Source: Ruminococcus bovis (GTDB lineage Bacteria; Bacillota; Clostridia; Oscillospirales; Acutalibacteraceae). From it: 64,000 bases of DNA. The notes under the pieces were generated by a model. That model searched no databases. It was given only the letters and a program-made list of their open reading frames with translations, and was not told the origin of the DNA. Each line of letters starts with the position of its first letter. Position 1 is the stretch's first letter. The DNA lies in the NCBI RefSeq assembly GCF_005601135.1, contig NZ_CP039381.1, positions 1,671,941 through 1,735,940 on the forward strand, written 5' to 3'. This document shows, piece by piece, positions 37,101-45,912 of the stretch. The translations under genes were made by a program, and so were the position numbers.

Positions 37101-37514
37101 TGTTGCAGTTTGTGCAAGGTCTAGCTTTTCTGATGGATTGTCACCAATTTTTTTTGATAGGTTAGGGTTTGACAGAATGTTAGACTCAATGGATGCAGTA
37201 GCACCAAATGACCAACAGTAACCATCATCACCTTGATTCTTTACTTTAGTAACTCTTTTATAATCTCTTAAGTCATATTTTTCCGGATAAGTAGCTTTTG
37301 TACTTTTAGTGTCATTAAGAGAATTAGCAGATACTTCTTTATTGTTATCCTTTATGTAACTGATACTGCCATCATCATTTACTTGACTTTTAATAGTAGA
37401 AATTTTTTCTTTATCAACTGTAGCCATATTTGCCGAAATAGCAGTAAAAGGCAATGAAGATGCAGTTGCAGTTATTGCAAGTAATATTGACAGTAACTTT
37501 TTACTATGTTTCAT
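34125..37514 (-). CDS. Secreted papain-family protease with LRR and dockerin domains
   Basis: An 1129-residue exported protein. Signal peptide at 1-29. Papain-like (C1A) domain with Gln94 and catalytic Cys100 in KNQGDDGYCWSFGA, His in HVVAIVGWDD and Asn in WLCKNSWGTEYQDNGYFWLSY. A beta-sandwich follows, then a helical FIVAR-like segment (about 490-560), a GLUG-like region (YYINSMDDYNTLAKKLHTG), leucine-rich LRR_5 repeats (about 900-1010: LQTVTIGNGIKVIPYSAF, LKSITLPNTLKTIGENAF) and a C-terminal type I dockerin with two calcium loops (GDVNLDGYINVKDSSLIQKYLL; TVKNAVAIQKYLAKK). The dockerin should plug the protease into a cohesin-bearing cell-surface complex. Confidence 0.92.
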   Translation of the reverse strand: MKHSKKLLSILLAITATASSLPFTAISANMATVDKEKISTIKSQVNDDGSISYIKDNNKEVSANSLNDTKSTKATYPEKYDLRDYKRVTKVKNQGDDGYCWSFGATASIESNILSNPNLSKKIGDNPSEKLDLAQTATPLYIMTNTDDKSSPFYNDYFYDEQKGSSGGWPVYVAQGLNCGFGTYPETLMPYENSLLGYSNTLKNYSDFRLKEYNQLSNEANTLKDNIINNGAIALYYYSIGSCYSEDKISYCDSRKVTEEDEIQPHVVAIVGWDDNYSRDKFDGKVKPKNNGAWLCKNSWGTEYQDNGYFWLSYECTDTQFFQFIMQDNTTYDNEYQLGYYYETAVDVDKSANVFTANSNEEITQVSFGTGSSYTYDISVYKLNKNYKSPTDGTVIAKTSGKVDNIGIHYIDLPSGVKVNAGDKFSVVVSSKGNGYISVDDLKEKPHSSKNSYYYSDNKWIDSTDPSLDVYYTSIKAFTKNLDNNAKVKNELSEAIKKAENTKFPEEAIKEDVTALNTEVAKGKELLSKENVCATDLNNSTILINYRLETLVNSVYYINSMDDYNTLAKKLHTGELSPSKIILNTDLDFEGGYITETLSNYTGGLTVQFVGNNHTIKNGTLPIFSDLQKNMYQSFFGKLKSSSITDLHFENITATGTGTTTIVSPSITNSKLDNVTLNNCKINLDKNTTEQHSAGIAYSFDFSSIVNCSVTNCEFYGYNVYEMISSQENCIYSNNTASNNKIASYYAIGVYDNKDNKPKDIYITFNSFSENYVCEKTTDNKTRIKVYADDYTINDEANPKCISKGDDGYYYINTDEFKSTTIVNITTNYSKEESAYLYRVDLKTRQATLKQINLKSSTTNLTLPTTICGEKIVGTEDEILKDSEFTYDVLNLTIPDSYLFIGNDCFINLNSLQTVTIGNGIKVIPYSAFSDKANLHSVELGTSVEEIGDSAFLGDSKLKSITLPNTLKTIGENAFQQTGITNFTLGKNVTNIGTDAIGYTNLSIPWENYRTVKLPKVIINGYTDAVKNYAKKNGFTFNDLNKNKPVTTKYNFNITNPKRGDVNLDGYINVKDSSLIQKYLLKKAKLNDLQLYNCSVKGCEETLTVKNAVAIQKYLAKKISTITPFEPAG

Positions 37515-37628
37515 TTCAAATCTCCTTTTCTATAATATATATTATTATTTATTATATTTTATCATATGAAATTTTTGTGTTCAATTAAATATAATTTAAA
37601 AATAGTATCATTAAAGTTTAAAATAAAT

Positions 37629-37665
37629 ATACCCTTATTACGGTACAAGTAATAAGGGTATTATG
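37629..37665 (-). terminator. Terminator of the ClC-type transporter gene
   Basis: ATACCCTTATTAC and GTAATAAGGGTAT form a perfect 13-bp stem with T-rich sequence after it on the minus strand. Confidence 0.85.
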
Positions 37666-37666
37666 C

Positions 37667-38914
37667 TTATTTATCAGTCTTATTTAGTTTGAAAATTTTT
37701 GTAGGAACTACACTGCCTATAAAAGCAGAAAGCAGTACCCAAGGTATAACATTAACATCAAAACAAAGTAACAGTAGCATTGTAACTGCTAAAGGCTTTT
37801 TCATTGTTACACCAAGTAAACCGGCAGTAACAACAGCAGAACAAAATGCTACATCAAGACCTGTTAACATACCGATACCAAAGCTAATACTAACTCCACA
37901 GAAAATTACAGGGAAGAAGTGACCACCTTTCCAACCTGACTTTATGCAAATGTTAGTTAAAAATAATTTTAACAGTCCACTACCAATAAGAACCCAAGGT
38001 GCAAATTTTATATAGTCATCTTTAAGTACATTGATACTTTCTTCACCTGAAAACATTGATAAAGGAAAATATGTACCAACAACACCTAGGATAATACCAC
38101 CAAGAGTTGTGCTGACTATAATGCCACACTTACCTTGAATTACTTTAAATATTTTTTCACTGAACTTTTCAGCCGTTACAAATATAAATCCACAGATTAC
38201 CCCAACAATAGAAAGAGGTATTGCAAGTAAATATTCAGCAGTAGAGATACTTTCACCACCAAGTTTAGGTAATCCCATACCACCACCGAATATTGAGTTT
38301 AGCACCAACAAAGTACCACCGGCAAAAAGTACTGCAACAATATTTGAAATGATTTTTGTTGACCGTACAAGGTCAGGCTTGTCTTTGTTGTCTAACCTTT
38401 CTTCACTGACAGATGCAAGACCAAACAAAGGTGCATAAAAAACTGCACTAAGGGTAGCACTGATTCCAACTTCCATAAGTTCGGGAATTTTGCTTTTTGC
38501 ATCTTTCATATGACTACCTGCCCAGTAACAAAGTCCCACAATAACACCGGTAAGACCTGCTTCAGGACCAATACTGCCACCAAAGACTAAAGGTAATAAA
38601 GCAGAAATACATAAGAAAAGAACTCTGTTGTAAGGATAGAATTTGTCCTTCTTAACTTTCTTCATAACCTCATCAAGTTCGTCAGGAATAGCGTTAGTAT
38701 ATTTTTGCCATATTCCAAGAACAAGACCACCTACTGTACAAACAATAAGTGTGTAAAACTTAAAGTCAATATTGCTGGGTACAACATTCCATAGTAAATG
38801 AATACCGTAGTTCATCAGCTTTAAAAATAACCATACTATAAGTGAAACTACTGCACCACTAAATCCACAAAATAAGTAGTACAGAAAATTATTAGCTATT
38901 GTGTGCTTTTTCAT
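37667..38914 (-). CDS. ClC-family chloride channel or transporter
   Basis: A 415-residue membrane protein with about ten helices. The family motif GSIGPEAGLTG (about 113-123) corresponds to the GxxGPE-type anion-binding loop, and GVTMKKPLAVTMLLLLC lies near the C-terminus. No CBS domains. It likely exchanges chloride or fluoride for protons. The GPEA form differs from the canonical GREGP glutamate loop of EcClC, so the transport mode cannot be read directly. Confidence 0.85.
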   Translation of the reverse strand: MKKHTIANNFLYYLFCGFSGAVVSLIVWLFLKLMNYGIHLLWNVVPSNIDFKFYTLIVCTVGGLVLGIWQKYTNAIPDELDEVMKKVKKDKFYPYNRVLFLCISALLPLVFGGSIGPEAGLTGVIVGLCYWAGSHMKDAKSKIPELMEVGISATLSAVFYAPLFGLASVSEERLDNKDKPDLVRSTKIISNIVAVLFAGGTLLVLNSIFGGGMGLPKLGGESISTAEYLLAIPLSIVGVICGFIFVTAEKFSEKIFKVIQGKCGIIVSTTLGGIILGVVGTYFPLSMFSGEESINVLKDDYIKFAPWVLIGSGLLKLFLTNICIKSGWKGGHFFPVIFCGVSISFGIGMLTGLDVAFCSAVVTAGLLGVTMKKPLAVTMLLLLCFDVNVIPWVLLSAFIGSVVPTKIFKLNKTDK

Positions 38915-39110
38915 TCCATCTCCTCCAAACTAACTATAAAATAATTATACTATAAAACTATATATAAAATCAATATTTTTGTGCAAAAAGTATATAATTT
39001 TATTTATTCTTATTTAAATTATCAATGTGAAAGATAAGTCCCATTTTTGGTACAGTGAATGTGGTATTATATTAATATGAATTTATATAGGTTAGAAAGA
39101 GTGAATTGCT

Positions 39111-39326
39111 ATGGTTGGTTCTGATAAAAATTTTTGTCATGTTATTATAGTTTGTATGGAACGATATACAGAAGAGTTGATGTGTGAACTAGCAGATGGT
39201 TTGTTATCTTCTGAAAAAAGAATAAATGAAATATTAGATTTAGTTAATCAAAATCTAGATGAACAAGAAATGATGAAGGCATTAAAAGAAATAAGATACA
39301 GAGATAATATACCTTATGAACATTAA
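39111..39326 (+). CDS. Small uncharacterised protein
   Basis: A 71-residue frame. From the internal Met16 it reads MERYTEELMCELADGLLSSEKRINEILDLVNQNLDEQEMMKALKEIRYRD, which is entirely helical and acidic like small coiled-coil or antitoxin-type proteins. GAAAG lies near the first ATG. No partner toxin is adjacent. Unknown; the start is uncertain. Confidence 0.45.
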   Translation: MVGSDKNFCHVIIVCMERYTEELMCELADGLLSSEKRINEILDLVNQNLDEQEMMKALKEIRYRDNIPYEH

Positions 39327-39429
39327 TAATTTTAATATAATTTATAAAAAGTATTGCAAATCACAACACTTTTCGGTAAACAAATGATACAATGATTATA
39401 AAGTGAAAATTATTTAAAGGAGAAGTTCT

Positions 39430-40563
39430 ATGAAAATAATGCACCTAAGCGACTTACATATTGGTAAGAAAGTAAATGAATATTCAATGCTACAAGACCA
39501 AATATATATCCTAAAAGAAATTTTACAGATAATAGATGATGAAAAGGTAGAAACTGTCATTATTGCAGGTGATGTATATGATAGGTCACTACCACCTAAT
39601 GAGGCATTAGAACTTTTTGATGAATTCTTATATCAGTTATCTTCTAGAAATGTAAATGTATTTGTTATTAGTGGCAACCACGACAGTCCTGAACGCATAT
39701 CATATGGTGGCAGAATGATGACGGAAAATAAAATTTTTCTTTCACCTGTTTATGATGGCAATGTTAAGCCTATTACATTAAATGATGATTATGGAGAAGT
39801 TAACTTTTATCTATTGCCATTTGTTAGACCGGCTGATATTAGAAGATATTTCCCTGATGAAAATATTGAAAATTATACCGATGCAGTAAAAGTTGCAATT
39901 GACAATATGAATGTAGATTTTAATGAGAGAAATATCCTTGTTACTCATCAGTTTGTTACAGGTGCTGAACTTTCTGAGTCTGAGGATATTATAGTAGGTG
40001 GTACTGATAATGTTAGTGGTGAAGTGTTTGATGGCTTTGACTATGTGGCACTTGGTCATATCCACAGAGAACAAACTGTAGGCAAAGATAACATTAGATA
40101 TTGTGGTACACCACTAAAGTATTCTTTCTCAGAGGCTAAGCATATTAAGTCAGTTACTATCCTTGATTTTAATGATAAGGGAAATATAGAGTATTCCAAA
40201 ATCCCACTAACACCATTTAGAGATATGAGAGAAATTCGTGGTACTTATTATGAACTAACTCTAAAAAGTAATTATGAAAATACAAACACAGATGACTACC
40301 TACATATCACTTTAACTGATGAAGAGGATATTCCTGATGCAATCGGTAAGCTAAGGTCTATTTATCCCAATATTATGAAACTTGATTATGATAACTTACG
40401 CACAAGAGGTAGTGGTACTGTTGATGCTATAGAAAATATTGAAAGTAAAAGTCCCTTTGAACTTTTTGCCGATCTTTTTAAGCAACAGAATAATCAAGAT
40501 ATGAGTAAAGAACAAGAAGAAATTATGAGAAACTTAATTGATAAGATTTGGGAGGAAAACTAA
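39430..40563 (+). CDS. sbcD: SbcD/Mre11-type exonuclease subunit
   Basis: A 377-residue nuclease of the SbcCD complex that opens DNA hairpins and protein-blocked ends. Metallophosphatase motifs in order: HLSDLHIGK (about 5-13), IIAGDVYDR (about 44-52), ISGNHDSPER (about 80-89), LVTHQFV and VALGHIHRE (about 210-218). The stop codon overlaps the sbcC ATG (TAATG), so the two are coupled. Confidence 0.95.
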   Translation: MKIMHLSDLHIGKKVNEYSMLQDQIYILKEILQIIDDEKVETVIIAGDVYDRSLPPNEALELFDEFLYQLSSRNVNVFVISGNHDSPERISYGGRMMTENKIFLSPVYDGNVKPITLNDDYGEVNFYLLPFVRPADIRRYFPDENIENYTDAVKVAIDNMNVDFNERNILVTHQFVTGAELSESEDIIVGGTDNVSGEVFDGFDYVALGHIHREQTVGKDNIRYCGTPLKYSFSEAKHIKSVTILDFNDKGNIEYSKIPLTPFRDMREIRGTYYELTLKSNYENTNTDDYLHITLTDEEDIPDAIGKLRSIYPNIMKLDYDNLRTRGSGTVDAIENIESKSPFELFADLFKQQNNQDMSKEQEEIMRNLIDKIWEEN

Positions 40564-43325
40564 TGCGACCATTAAGTATTACAATATCAGCCTTTGAGTC
40601 CTATGCAGATACAGTTACTATTGATATGGAAAGTCTAGGCAAAAGTGGACTTTACCTAATTACAGGTGACACAGGTGCAGGTAAAACCACAATCTTTGAT
40701 GCTATTCATTTTGCACTTTATGGAGATGCCAGTACTGATGGTCGTGAAAACAAAACCCTAAGGTCAAAGTATGCCGATCCTGAAACCAAAACAGAGGTTC
40801 AACTGAAATTTGAATATGGTGGTAAGGTTTATCAGATTAAGAGAAACCCTGAGTATTTGCGACCTAAGAAAAGGGGAGATGGCTTTGTAAAAGAACCTAC
40901 TAATGCTGAGCTTGTTTATCCCGATGGTAGTGTGGTTTCTTCCAAAAATGCAGTTGATACCAAGATAAAAGAAATTATCGGTTTAGATAAAAATCAGTTT
41001 TCACAGATTGTTATGTTGGCACAAGGTGAATTCAAAAAGTTACTTACTTCCGGTACAACTGAAAAGCAGAAGATTTTTAGACATATTTTCAAAACAGAAA
41101 AGTATGAAACTTTACAAAGAGCCTTATCTGCTGAAAAAAGCATTGTGGACAGTAAATTGAAACAAGAAAGGTTAAGTGTACAGCAGTATATTGACGGTAC
41201 AATTTGTGAAGAAACAGAGGACAATATTGCCTTAATTGAAAGGGCAAAAAGTGTAGTTCCCAATATAGAAGAGATTGAGAACTTTTTAACTAACCTTATT
41301 TCTAATGATGAAAAAGAATTGAAATCATTAGAAGAAAAGAAAGAGAAATTAGAAAGTCAAAAGACTTTTCTGGATAAAAGTATAGAAAATTATAATTCTT
41401 ATGTAGAATTATCTCATAAGATTAAAACTAATTCCGAAAACTTGGTTAATCTAAATAATAGTTTGAAAAGTTCAAAGGATGAACTACAAGAAAAGAACAA
41501 AGAAAAGCGATGGACTGAACTGGGACAAGAGATTGGCAAAATCCAAAATACTTTGCCTAAGTATAAGGAACTTGACTCTCTAAGCAGTCAGTTACAGAAT
41601 AAAAGTATTGAGAAAAAGAGAAATGAAAATTCTGTAAAAGAATTATCAGGTAAAGCTGAAAGCCTTTCTCTAGAGGTTGAAAAGAATTCTAAAGAACTTG
41701 AAACAATTGGTAATGTTCAAGTTGAGATAGAGAAAATTTCTAACCAAATGGAAAGCATTAAGGAAAAAGGTAATACACTTAGAGGTATAGAAGTGGAAAT
41801 TAAAAACCTCCAAAAACTTCAAAGCTCATACCTTACTGTCAAAACTGATTTTGAAAAGAAGTTGCAAGTTGCCAACGGTTACAAAGATGAATATGACAAT
41901 TTAAGTATAGCCTATCTTAATGACCAAGCCGGTGTTTTGGCTGATAGTTTGGAAGAAAATAAGCCTTGTCCTGTATGTGGTTCAACAGTCCATCCTCATA
42001 AAGCAGTTAAGTTGCCTAATGCACCAACTAAAGAAATGGTTGAGTCAGCAAAGAACAATTATGATAGGTATCAAAAAGTTGTTGATGCTGAAAGACAAAA
42101 TGTTTTTAGCAAACATGGTGAATTAAAGGAAAAGGCAAATGCCCTTGAAACAAAGGTTCAAGAAATATTAGGTGATTACAAGTTGCTTGATGCCCTTGAA
42201 ATTATCAAGAAACAGGTTTCTAATTTAGCAGATAATTATGTTAAGTTAGACAAAACCTTAAAAGCATTACAAATAAAGAGTAACAGAAAGCAGGAACTTG
42301 AAAGAATTATTCCTGAAAAGAATAATGAAATCAATGAACTGAATAAGCGAATCACTGTAGTAAAGATGGCAGTAGTGTCTTGTGAAACAGCTATTACTTC
42401 TTATGAAAAGCAGTATAATTCTTTAAAAGAAGAATTACAGTTTGGTAGTGAAAGTGAAGCAGTTAAGAAGATTAACAGTATTAATGCAGTTGTCAGTGCT
42501 GAAAAATCCGATTATAATTCTGTATTAGAAAAATATAATCAGTATGAAAAAATGATTTCAGCAACCGATGCATCAATCAAAGCATTAAAAGGTCAGCTTG
42601 AAAAGATAGATAAAGTACAAGATATAGACAAGGTGAAAGTAAAGAGAGATGAAACTGAAAAGGCTATCGGTGATTTATCTAATGAAACTAAAGCCATTAA
42701 CTACAGATATTCTGCTAACACAAATGTTTTGGCTAATATAAAGAGAGAAAATGAAAATCTTATCAAAGCCGAAAGAGAATTTAAGCTGATTTCACCACTT
42801 GCAAGTACTGCCAATGGTGGTATTGGTGTTAACAAGATGGAGCTTGAAACATTTGTACAGTTAAATTACTTTGACCGAATTCTTGCTAAAGCAAATAAAC
42901 GATTAATGGAAATGACAAGTGGTCAGTATGAGTTAGTTCGTCAGACAGAGTCAAGTGATGGCAGAACAAAATTCGGACTTGACCTTAATGTATATGACCA
43001 TCATTGTGGTGGAGAGAGAGCAATTAGTTCACTTTCAGGTGGTGAGTCCTTTAAGGCAGCACTTTCATTGGCTTTGGGACTTTCTGATGAAATTCAGTCC
43101 TCAGCAGGTGGTATCAAGATAGACACAATGTTTGTTGATGAAGGCTTTGGTTCACTTGATGATGAATCATTAAGACAAGCAATGAATGTACTTATTAAAC
43201 TTTCCGGTAGTAACCGACTTGTAGGTATTATCTCCCATGTAACAGAACTAAAGGATAGAATTGATAAACAGATTGTTGTTACCAAAACCCCTAATAAAGG
43301 TAGTAAAATTGAAATTATTTGTTAA
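40563..43325 (+). CDS. sbcC: SbcC/Rad50-type ATPase subunit
   Basis: A 920-residue SMC-like protein. Walker A GDTGAGKTT is at 35-43. Long coiled coils follow, with a central zinc hook CPVC at 469-472 (PCPVCGSTVHPH). The C-terminal half has the ABC signature LSGGESFKAALSLALGL and Walker B TMFVDEGFGSLDDES. It drives SbcD. The ATG at 40563 overlaps the sbcD stop and has GGAGG upstream. Confidence 0.95.
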   Translation: MRPLSITISAFESYADTVTIDMESLGKSGLYLITGDTGAGKTTIFDAIHFALYGDASTDGRENKTLRSKYADPETKTEVQLKFEYGGKVYQIKRNPEYLRPKKRGDGFVKEPTNAELVYPDGSVVSSKNAVDTKIKEIIGLDKNQFSQIVMLAQGEFKKLLTSGTTEKQKIFRHIFKTEKYETLQRALSAEKSIVDSKLKQERLSVQQYIDGTICEETEDNIALIERAKSVVPNIEEIENFLTNLISNDEKELKSLEEKKEKLESQKTFLDKSIENYNSYVELSHKIKTNSENLVNLNNSLKSSKDELQEKNKEKRWTELGQEIGKIQNTLPKYKELDSLSSQLQNKSIEKKRNENSVKELSGKAESLSLEVEKNSKELETIGNVQVEIEKISNQMESIKEKGNTLRGIEVEIKNLQKLQSSYLTVKTDFEKKLQVANGYKDEYDNLSIAYLNDQAGVLADSLEENKPCPVCGSTVHPHKAVKLPNAPTKEMVESAKNNYDRYQKVVDAERQNVFSKHGELKEKANALETKVQEILGDYKLLDALEIIKKQVSNLADNYVKLDKTLKALQIKSNRKQELERIIPEKNNEINELNKRITVVKMAVVSCETAITSYEKQYNSLKEELQFGSESEAVKKINSINAVVSAEKSDYNSVLEKYNQYEKMISATDASIKALKGQLEKIDKVQDIDKVKVKRDETEKAIGDLSNETKAINYRYSANTNVLANIKRENENLIKAEREFKLISPLASTANGGIGVNKMELETFVQLNYFDRILAKANKRLMEMTSGQYELVRQTESSDGRTKFGLDLNVYDHHCGGERAISSLSGGESFKAALSLALGLSDEIQSSAGGIKIDTMFVDEGFGSLDDESLRQAMNVLIKLSGSNRLVGIISHVTELKDRIDKQIVVTKTPNKGSKIEIIC

Positions 43326-43458
43326 ATTATATATATATATATATATACTAGTTGACTTTTTTAATGTGCATATGGTAATATTTAGATGAAATATATATTA
43401 TTTTTATCAGTTTTTAAAATAATATATTAAATATGCTAAATATTAAGGAGGCAAAGGT

Positions 43459-44820
43459 ATGAAAAAATTATGTTCATTGTTTCTTGTTGTGTTACTTGCT
43501 TTCGGTATGCAATCAGTAGTATTTGCAACAGAAACAGAAAATCAATCAAAGCCATATACACAGAGTCAAGAATTTTGTGATGCTATTAATAATTACATAA
43601 TTAGTCTTGGTATTGGTGCTGATTATGGTTTTACTTTTGACAGAGATGGCAAGTATGTAAACCTATTTACTGTTGATTACATTAACAGTGAAAATTCAGA
43701 AGTAAAGGTTTATGATGAAAATGCCGATTATGTTCTTTTCAACATAAAAGGTAAAAACCAAAGTAGCAAAACTATTCTTTTAGGTGATTATAGTTTCACT
43801 ACCGAGTATTATTTCCATCATACTAACAAAACCGGTTATTGCCTTTATAAAGATGGCAAAATCTATAGCATAAGTGATGCAGTAGATAAGGGTATGATTG
43901 ATGTAACAACTCTTGTTGAGAAGTTACCTAACTCAACTAAGGTTGATACAAGTGGTCTTTCTTATTCAAAAGAATTTTGTGATGCAGTAAATAAATATAT
44001 TGATGATAGTGGTTTAACATCATATTATTTTCCAAGTGGTGAAGTAGGCTTTAATGTAAGTGATATTCATTACGGCAATACTGTAACTATTTATAATGAA
44101 ACTGCTGAATATATTGTTTTTGGCATTGACGGTGTAATGGATGCTGAGTCAAAAGAACTTATCGGTAATTATGAATTTAATCATAATAATATGTATAGTG
44201 CTTACAATCCTTGTGGTTACTGTGTTTATAAGGATGGCAAAGTTTATTCAATTAAATCTGCAGTAGATAGCAAGATTATTGATGTTGAAACTTTAGCAAA
44301 AGCTATTCCAAACACAACTAAAATTGAAGAACCAACTAAACCACAACCAACTAAGCCTGTAGTAAAGACACCTAAGATTTCTGCTACAAAAGTTACTCTA
44401 AAGTCTGCTCAAACCAGAACTTTAAAGGTTACTAACGGAACAGTAAAGACTTGGTCAACTTCTAGCAAAAAGATTGCTACTGTGTCAAAGGGAAAGGTTG
44501 TTGCACTAACTAAAGGTAGAGTAAGAATTACTGCAACACTTACAAATGGTAAGAAACTTTATTGTTATGTAACAGTTACTACTTCTCCTAAGTTAAGCAG
44601 AACTACTTTGAACTTGAAGAAAGGCAAAACTGCTACAGTAAAATTAACCGGTAAAGTTGCAAATATAAACAATAAGTATTACAACACTAAGGTTGCAAAG
44701 ATTGTTTCAAAGGCTAATGCAACTTCTATCAAAGTTAAAGCACTAAAGAAAGGCACAACTACTCTAAAGATTAGAGTTAACGGTGTAAATGTGCTAAGAC
44801 TAAAAGTTAAAGTAAAGTAA
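43459..44820 (+). CDS. Secreted protein with duplicated domain and Ig-like tail
   Basis: A 453-residue exported protein: signal peptide MKKLCSLFLVVLLAFGMQSVVFA. Two tandem copies of a roughly 140-residue unit follow (first YTQSQEFCDAINNYI...CLYKDGKIYSISDAVDKG; second YSKEFCDAVNKYI...CVYKDGKVYSIKSAVDSK). A Thr/Pro linker leads to two lysine-rich Ig-like (BIG_2-type) repeats. The tail has no LPXTG or dockerin, so it probably sticks by charge. Function unknown. Confidence 0.8.
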   Translation: MKKLCSLFLVVLLAFGMQSVVFATETENQSKPYTQSQEFCDAINNYIISLGIGADYGFTFDRDGKYVNLFTVDYINSENSEVKVYDENADYVLFNIKGKNQSSKTILLGDYSFTTEYYFHHTNKTGYCLYKDGKIYSISDAVDKGMIDVTTLVEKLPNSTKVDTSGLSYSKEFCDAVNKYIDDSGLTSYYFPSGEVGFNVSDIHYGNTVTIYNETAEYIVFGIDGVMDAESKELIGNYEFNHNNMYSAYNPCGYCVYKDGKVYSIKSAVDSKIIDVETLAKAIPNTTKIEEPTKPQPTKPVVKTPKISATKVTLKSAQTRTLKVTNGTVKTWSTSSKKIATVSKGKVVALTKGRVRITATLTNGKKLYCYVTVTTSPKLSRTTLNLKKGKTATVKLTGKVANINNKYYNTKVAKIVSKANATSIKVKALKKGTTTLKIRVNGVNVLRLKVKVK

Positions 44821-44839
44821 AATTTTAAGTGATTTATAG

Positions 44840-44880
44840 AAACATACCTTAATTAGTATTAGGGTATGTTTCTTTATTTT
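44840..44880 (+). terminator. Terminator of the Ig-like protein gene
   Basis: AAACATACC pairs with GGGTATGTTT, followed by CTTTATTTT. Confidence 0.75.
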
Positions 44881-44884
44881 ACAG

Positions 44885-44914
44885 TTGACAAAATTCTACA
44901 TTTAGTAGTATATT
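44885..44914 (+). promoter_or_regulatory. Promoter of the thiamine operon
   Basis: TTGACA (44885-44890), 18-base spacer, TATATT (44909-44914), directly before the riboswitch. Confidence 0.75.
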
Positions 44915-44917
44915 AGT

Positions 44918-45010
44918 AGATAGGGAGTTTGCAAATTAGCAATCTGAGAGGAAGTTGACAACTTCGACCTAGTACCTGATTTGGATAATGCCAGCGTAGG
45001 GAAATAATTG
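44918..45010 (+). promoter_or_regulatory. TPP riboswitch (THI element)
   Basis: Conserved core segments are present in order: GGGAG near the 5' end, CTGAGAGG (44944-44951), then ACCTGATTTGGATAATGCCA (44973-44992) and GCGTAGGGAA. It would bind thiamine pyrophosphate and favour the following terminator, shutting off thiM-thiE-HAD-thiD-cytX when the cofactor is plentiful. Confidence 0.97.
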
Positions 45011-45020
45011 ACTTATTTGA

Positions 45021-45048
45021 CGGGTATGCCTTTGGTGTACCCGTTTTT
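45021..45048 (+). terminator. Riboswitch expression-platform terminator
   Basis: CGGGTA, loop, TGTACCCG followed by TTTTT, 11 bases after the TPP aptamer. Confidence 0.9.
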
Positions 45049-45090
45049 GTATGTAAAATATTTTAATTTATATGTTTGGAGGTAACAATT

Positions 45091-45912
45091 ATGCTAGGTA
45101 ATTGCCTTGATAATGTTAGAAAAAGTGTTCCACTTGTACACAACATTACTAACTATGTAACAGTAAATGATGTTGCAAATGTACTTCTTGCTTGTGGTGG
45201 CAGTCCCATTATGTCTGATGAACCTGATGATGTAGCAGATATTACATCAATCTGTGGTGGTCTAAATATTAATATCGGCACACTTAATAAGCGTTCAATT
45301 GAGGGTATGTTTATTGCCGGTAAAAAGGCTAATGAGCTTAACCACAAGGTTCTTCTTGATCCTGTAGGTGCAGGTGCATCTGCACTTCGTACAAATACTG
45401 CAGTTAAGCTAATGGAAGAAATTAAGTTTGATGTTGTTCGTGGTAACATTTCAGAAATCAAAACTTTAGCTTTAGGCAGTGGTACAACTAAGGGTGTTGA
45501 TGCTGATGTGGCAGATACTGTTACAGAAGATAACCTTGATTCATCAGTTAAGTTTGTAAAGAATTTTGCGAAGAGTATCAACTCAGTAGTAGCAATTACA
45601 GGTGCTATTGACCTTGTTAGTGACGGTGAAAAGTGCTATGTAATCCGTAACGGTGAGGCTGATATGAGCAAAATCACAGGTACAGGCTGTCAGCTTTCAG
45701 GTATGACAACTGCATTTATTGTAGCTAATCCTGACAATGTACTTGAAGCAGTAGCTTCAGCAGTTTGTACAATGGGTCTTGCCGGTGAAATTGCAAAAAC
45801 AAGAATGGTTCAGGGTGACGGTAACTCAACATACCGTAACAGAATTATTGATGCTATCTATAATATGGATGGTGAAACATTAAATAAGGGAGCAAAGTAT
45901 GAATTGCGATAA
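45091..45912 (+). CDS. thiM: Hydroxyethylthiazole kinase
   Basis: A 273-residue kinase that phosphorylates the salvaged thiazole moiety of thiamine. Family motifs: VHNITNYVTVNDVANVLLACGGSPIM (about 16-41), DPVGAGASALR, VVRGNISEI and the C-terminal nucleotide site SKITGTGCQLSGMTTAF. ATG at 45091 follows GGAGG. First gene of the operon; overlaps thiE by 14 bases. Confidence 0.96.
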   Translation: MLGNCLDNVRKSVPLVHNITNYVTVNDVANVLLACGGSPIMSDEPDDVADITSICGGLNINIGTLNKRSIEGMFIAGKKANELNHKVLLDPVGAGASALRTNTAVKLMEEIKFDVVRGNISEIKTLALGSGTTKGVDADVADTVTEDNLDSSVKFVKNFAKSINSVVAITGAIDLVSDGEKCYVIRNGEADMSKITGTGCQLSGMTTAFIVANPDNVLEAVASAVCTMGLAGEIAKTRMVQGDGNSTYRNRIIDAIYNMDGETLNKGAKYELR

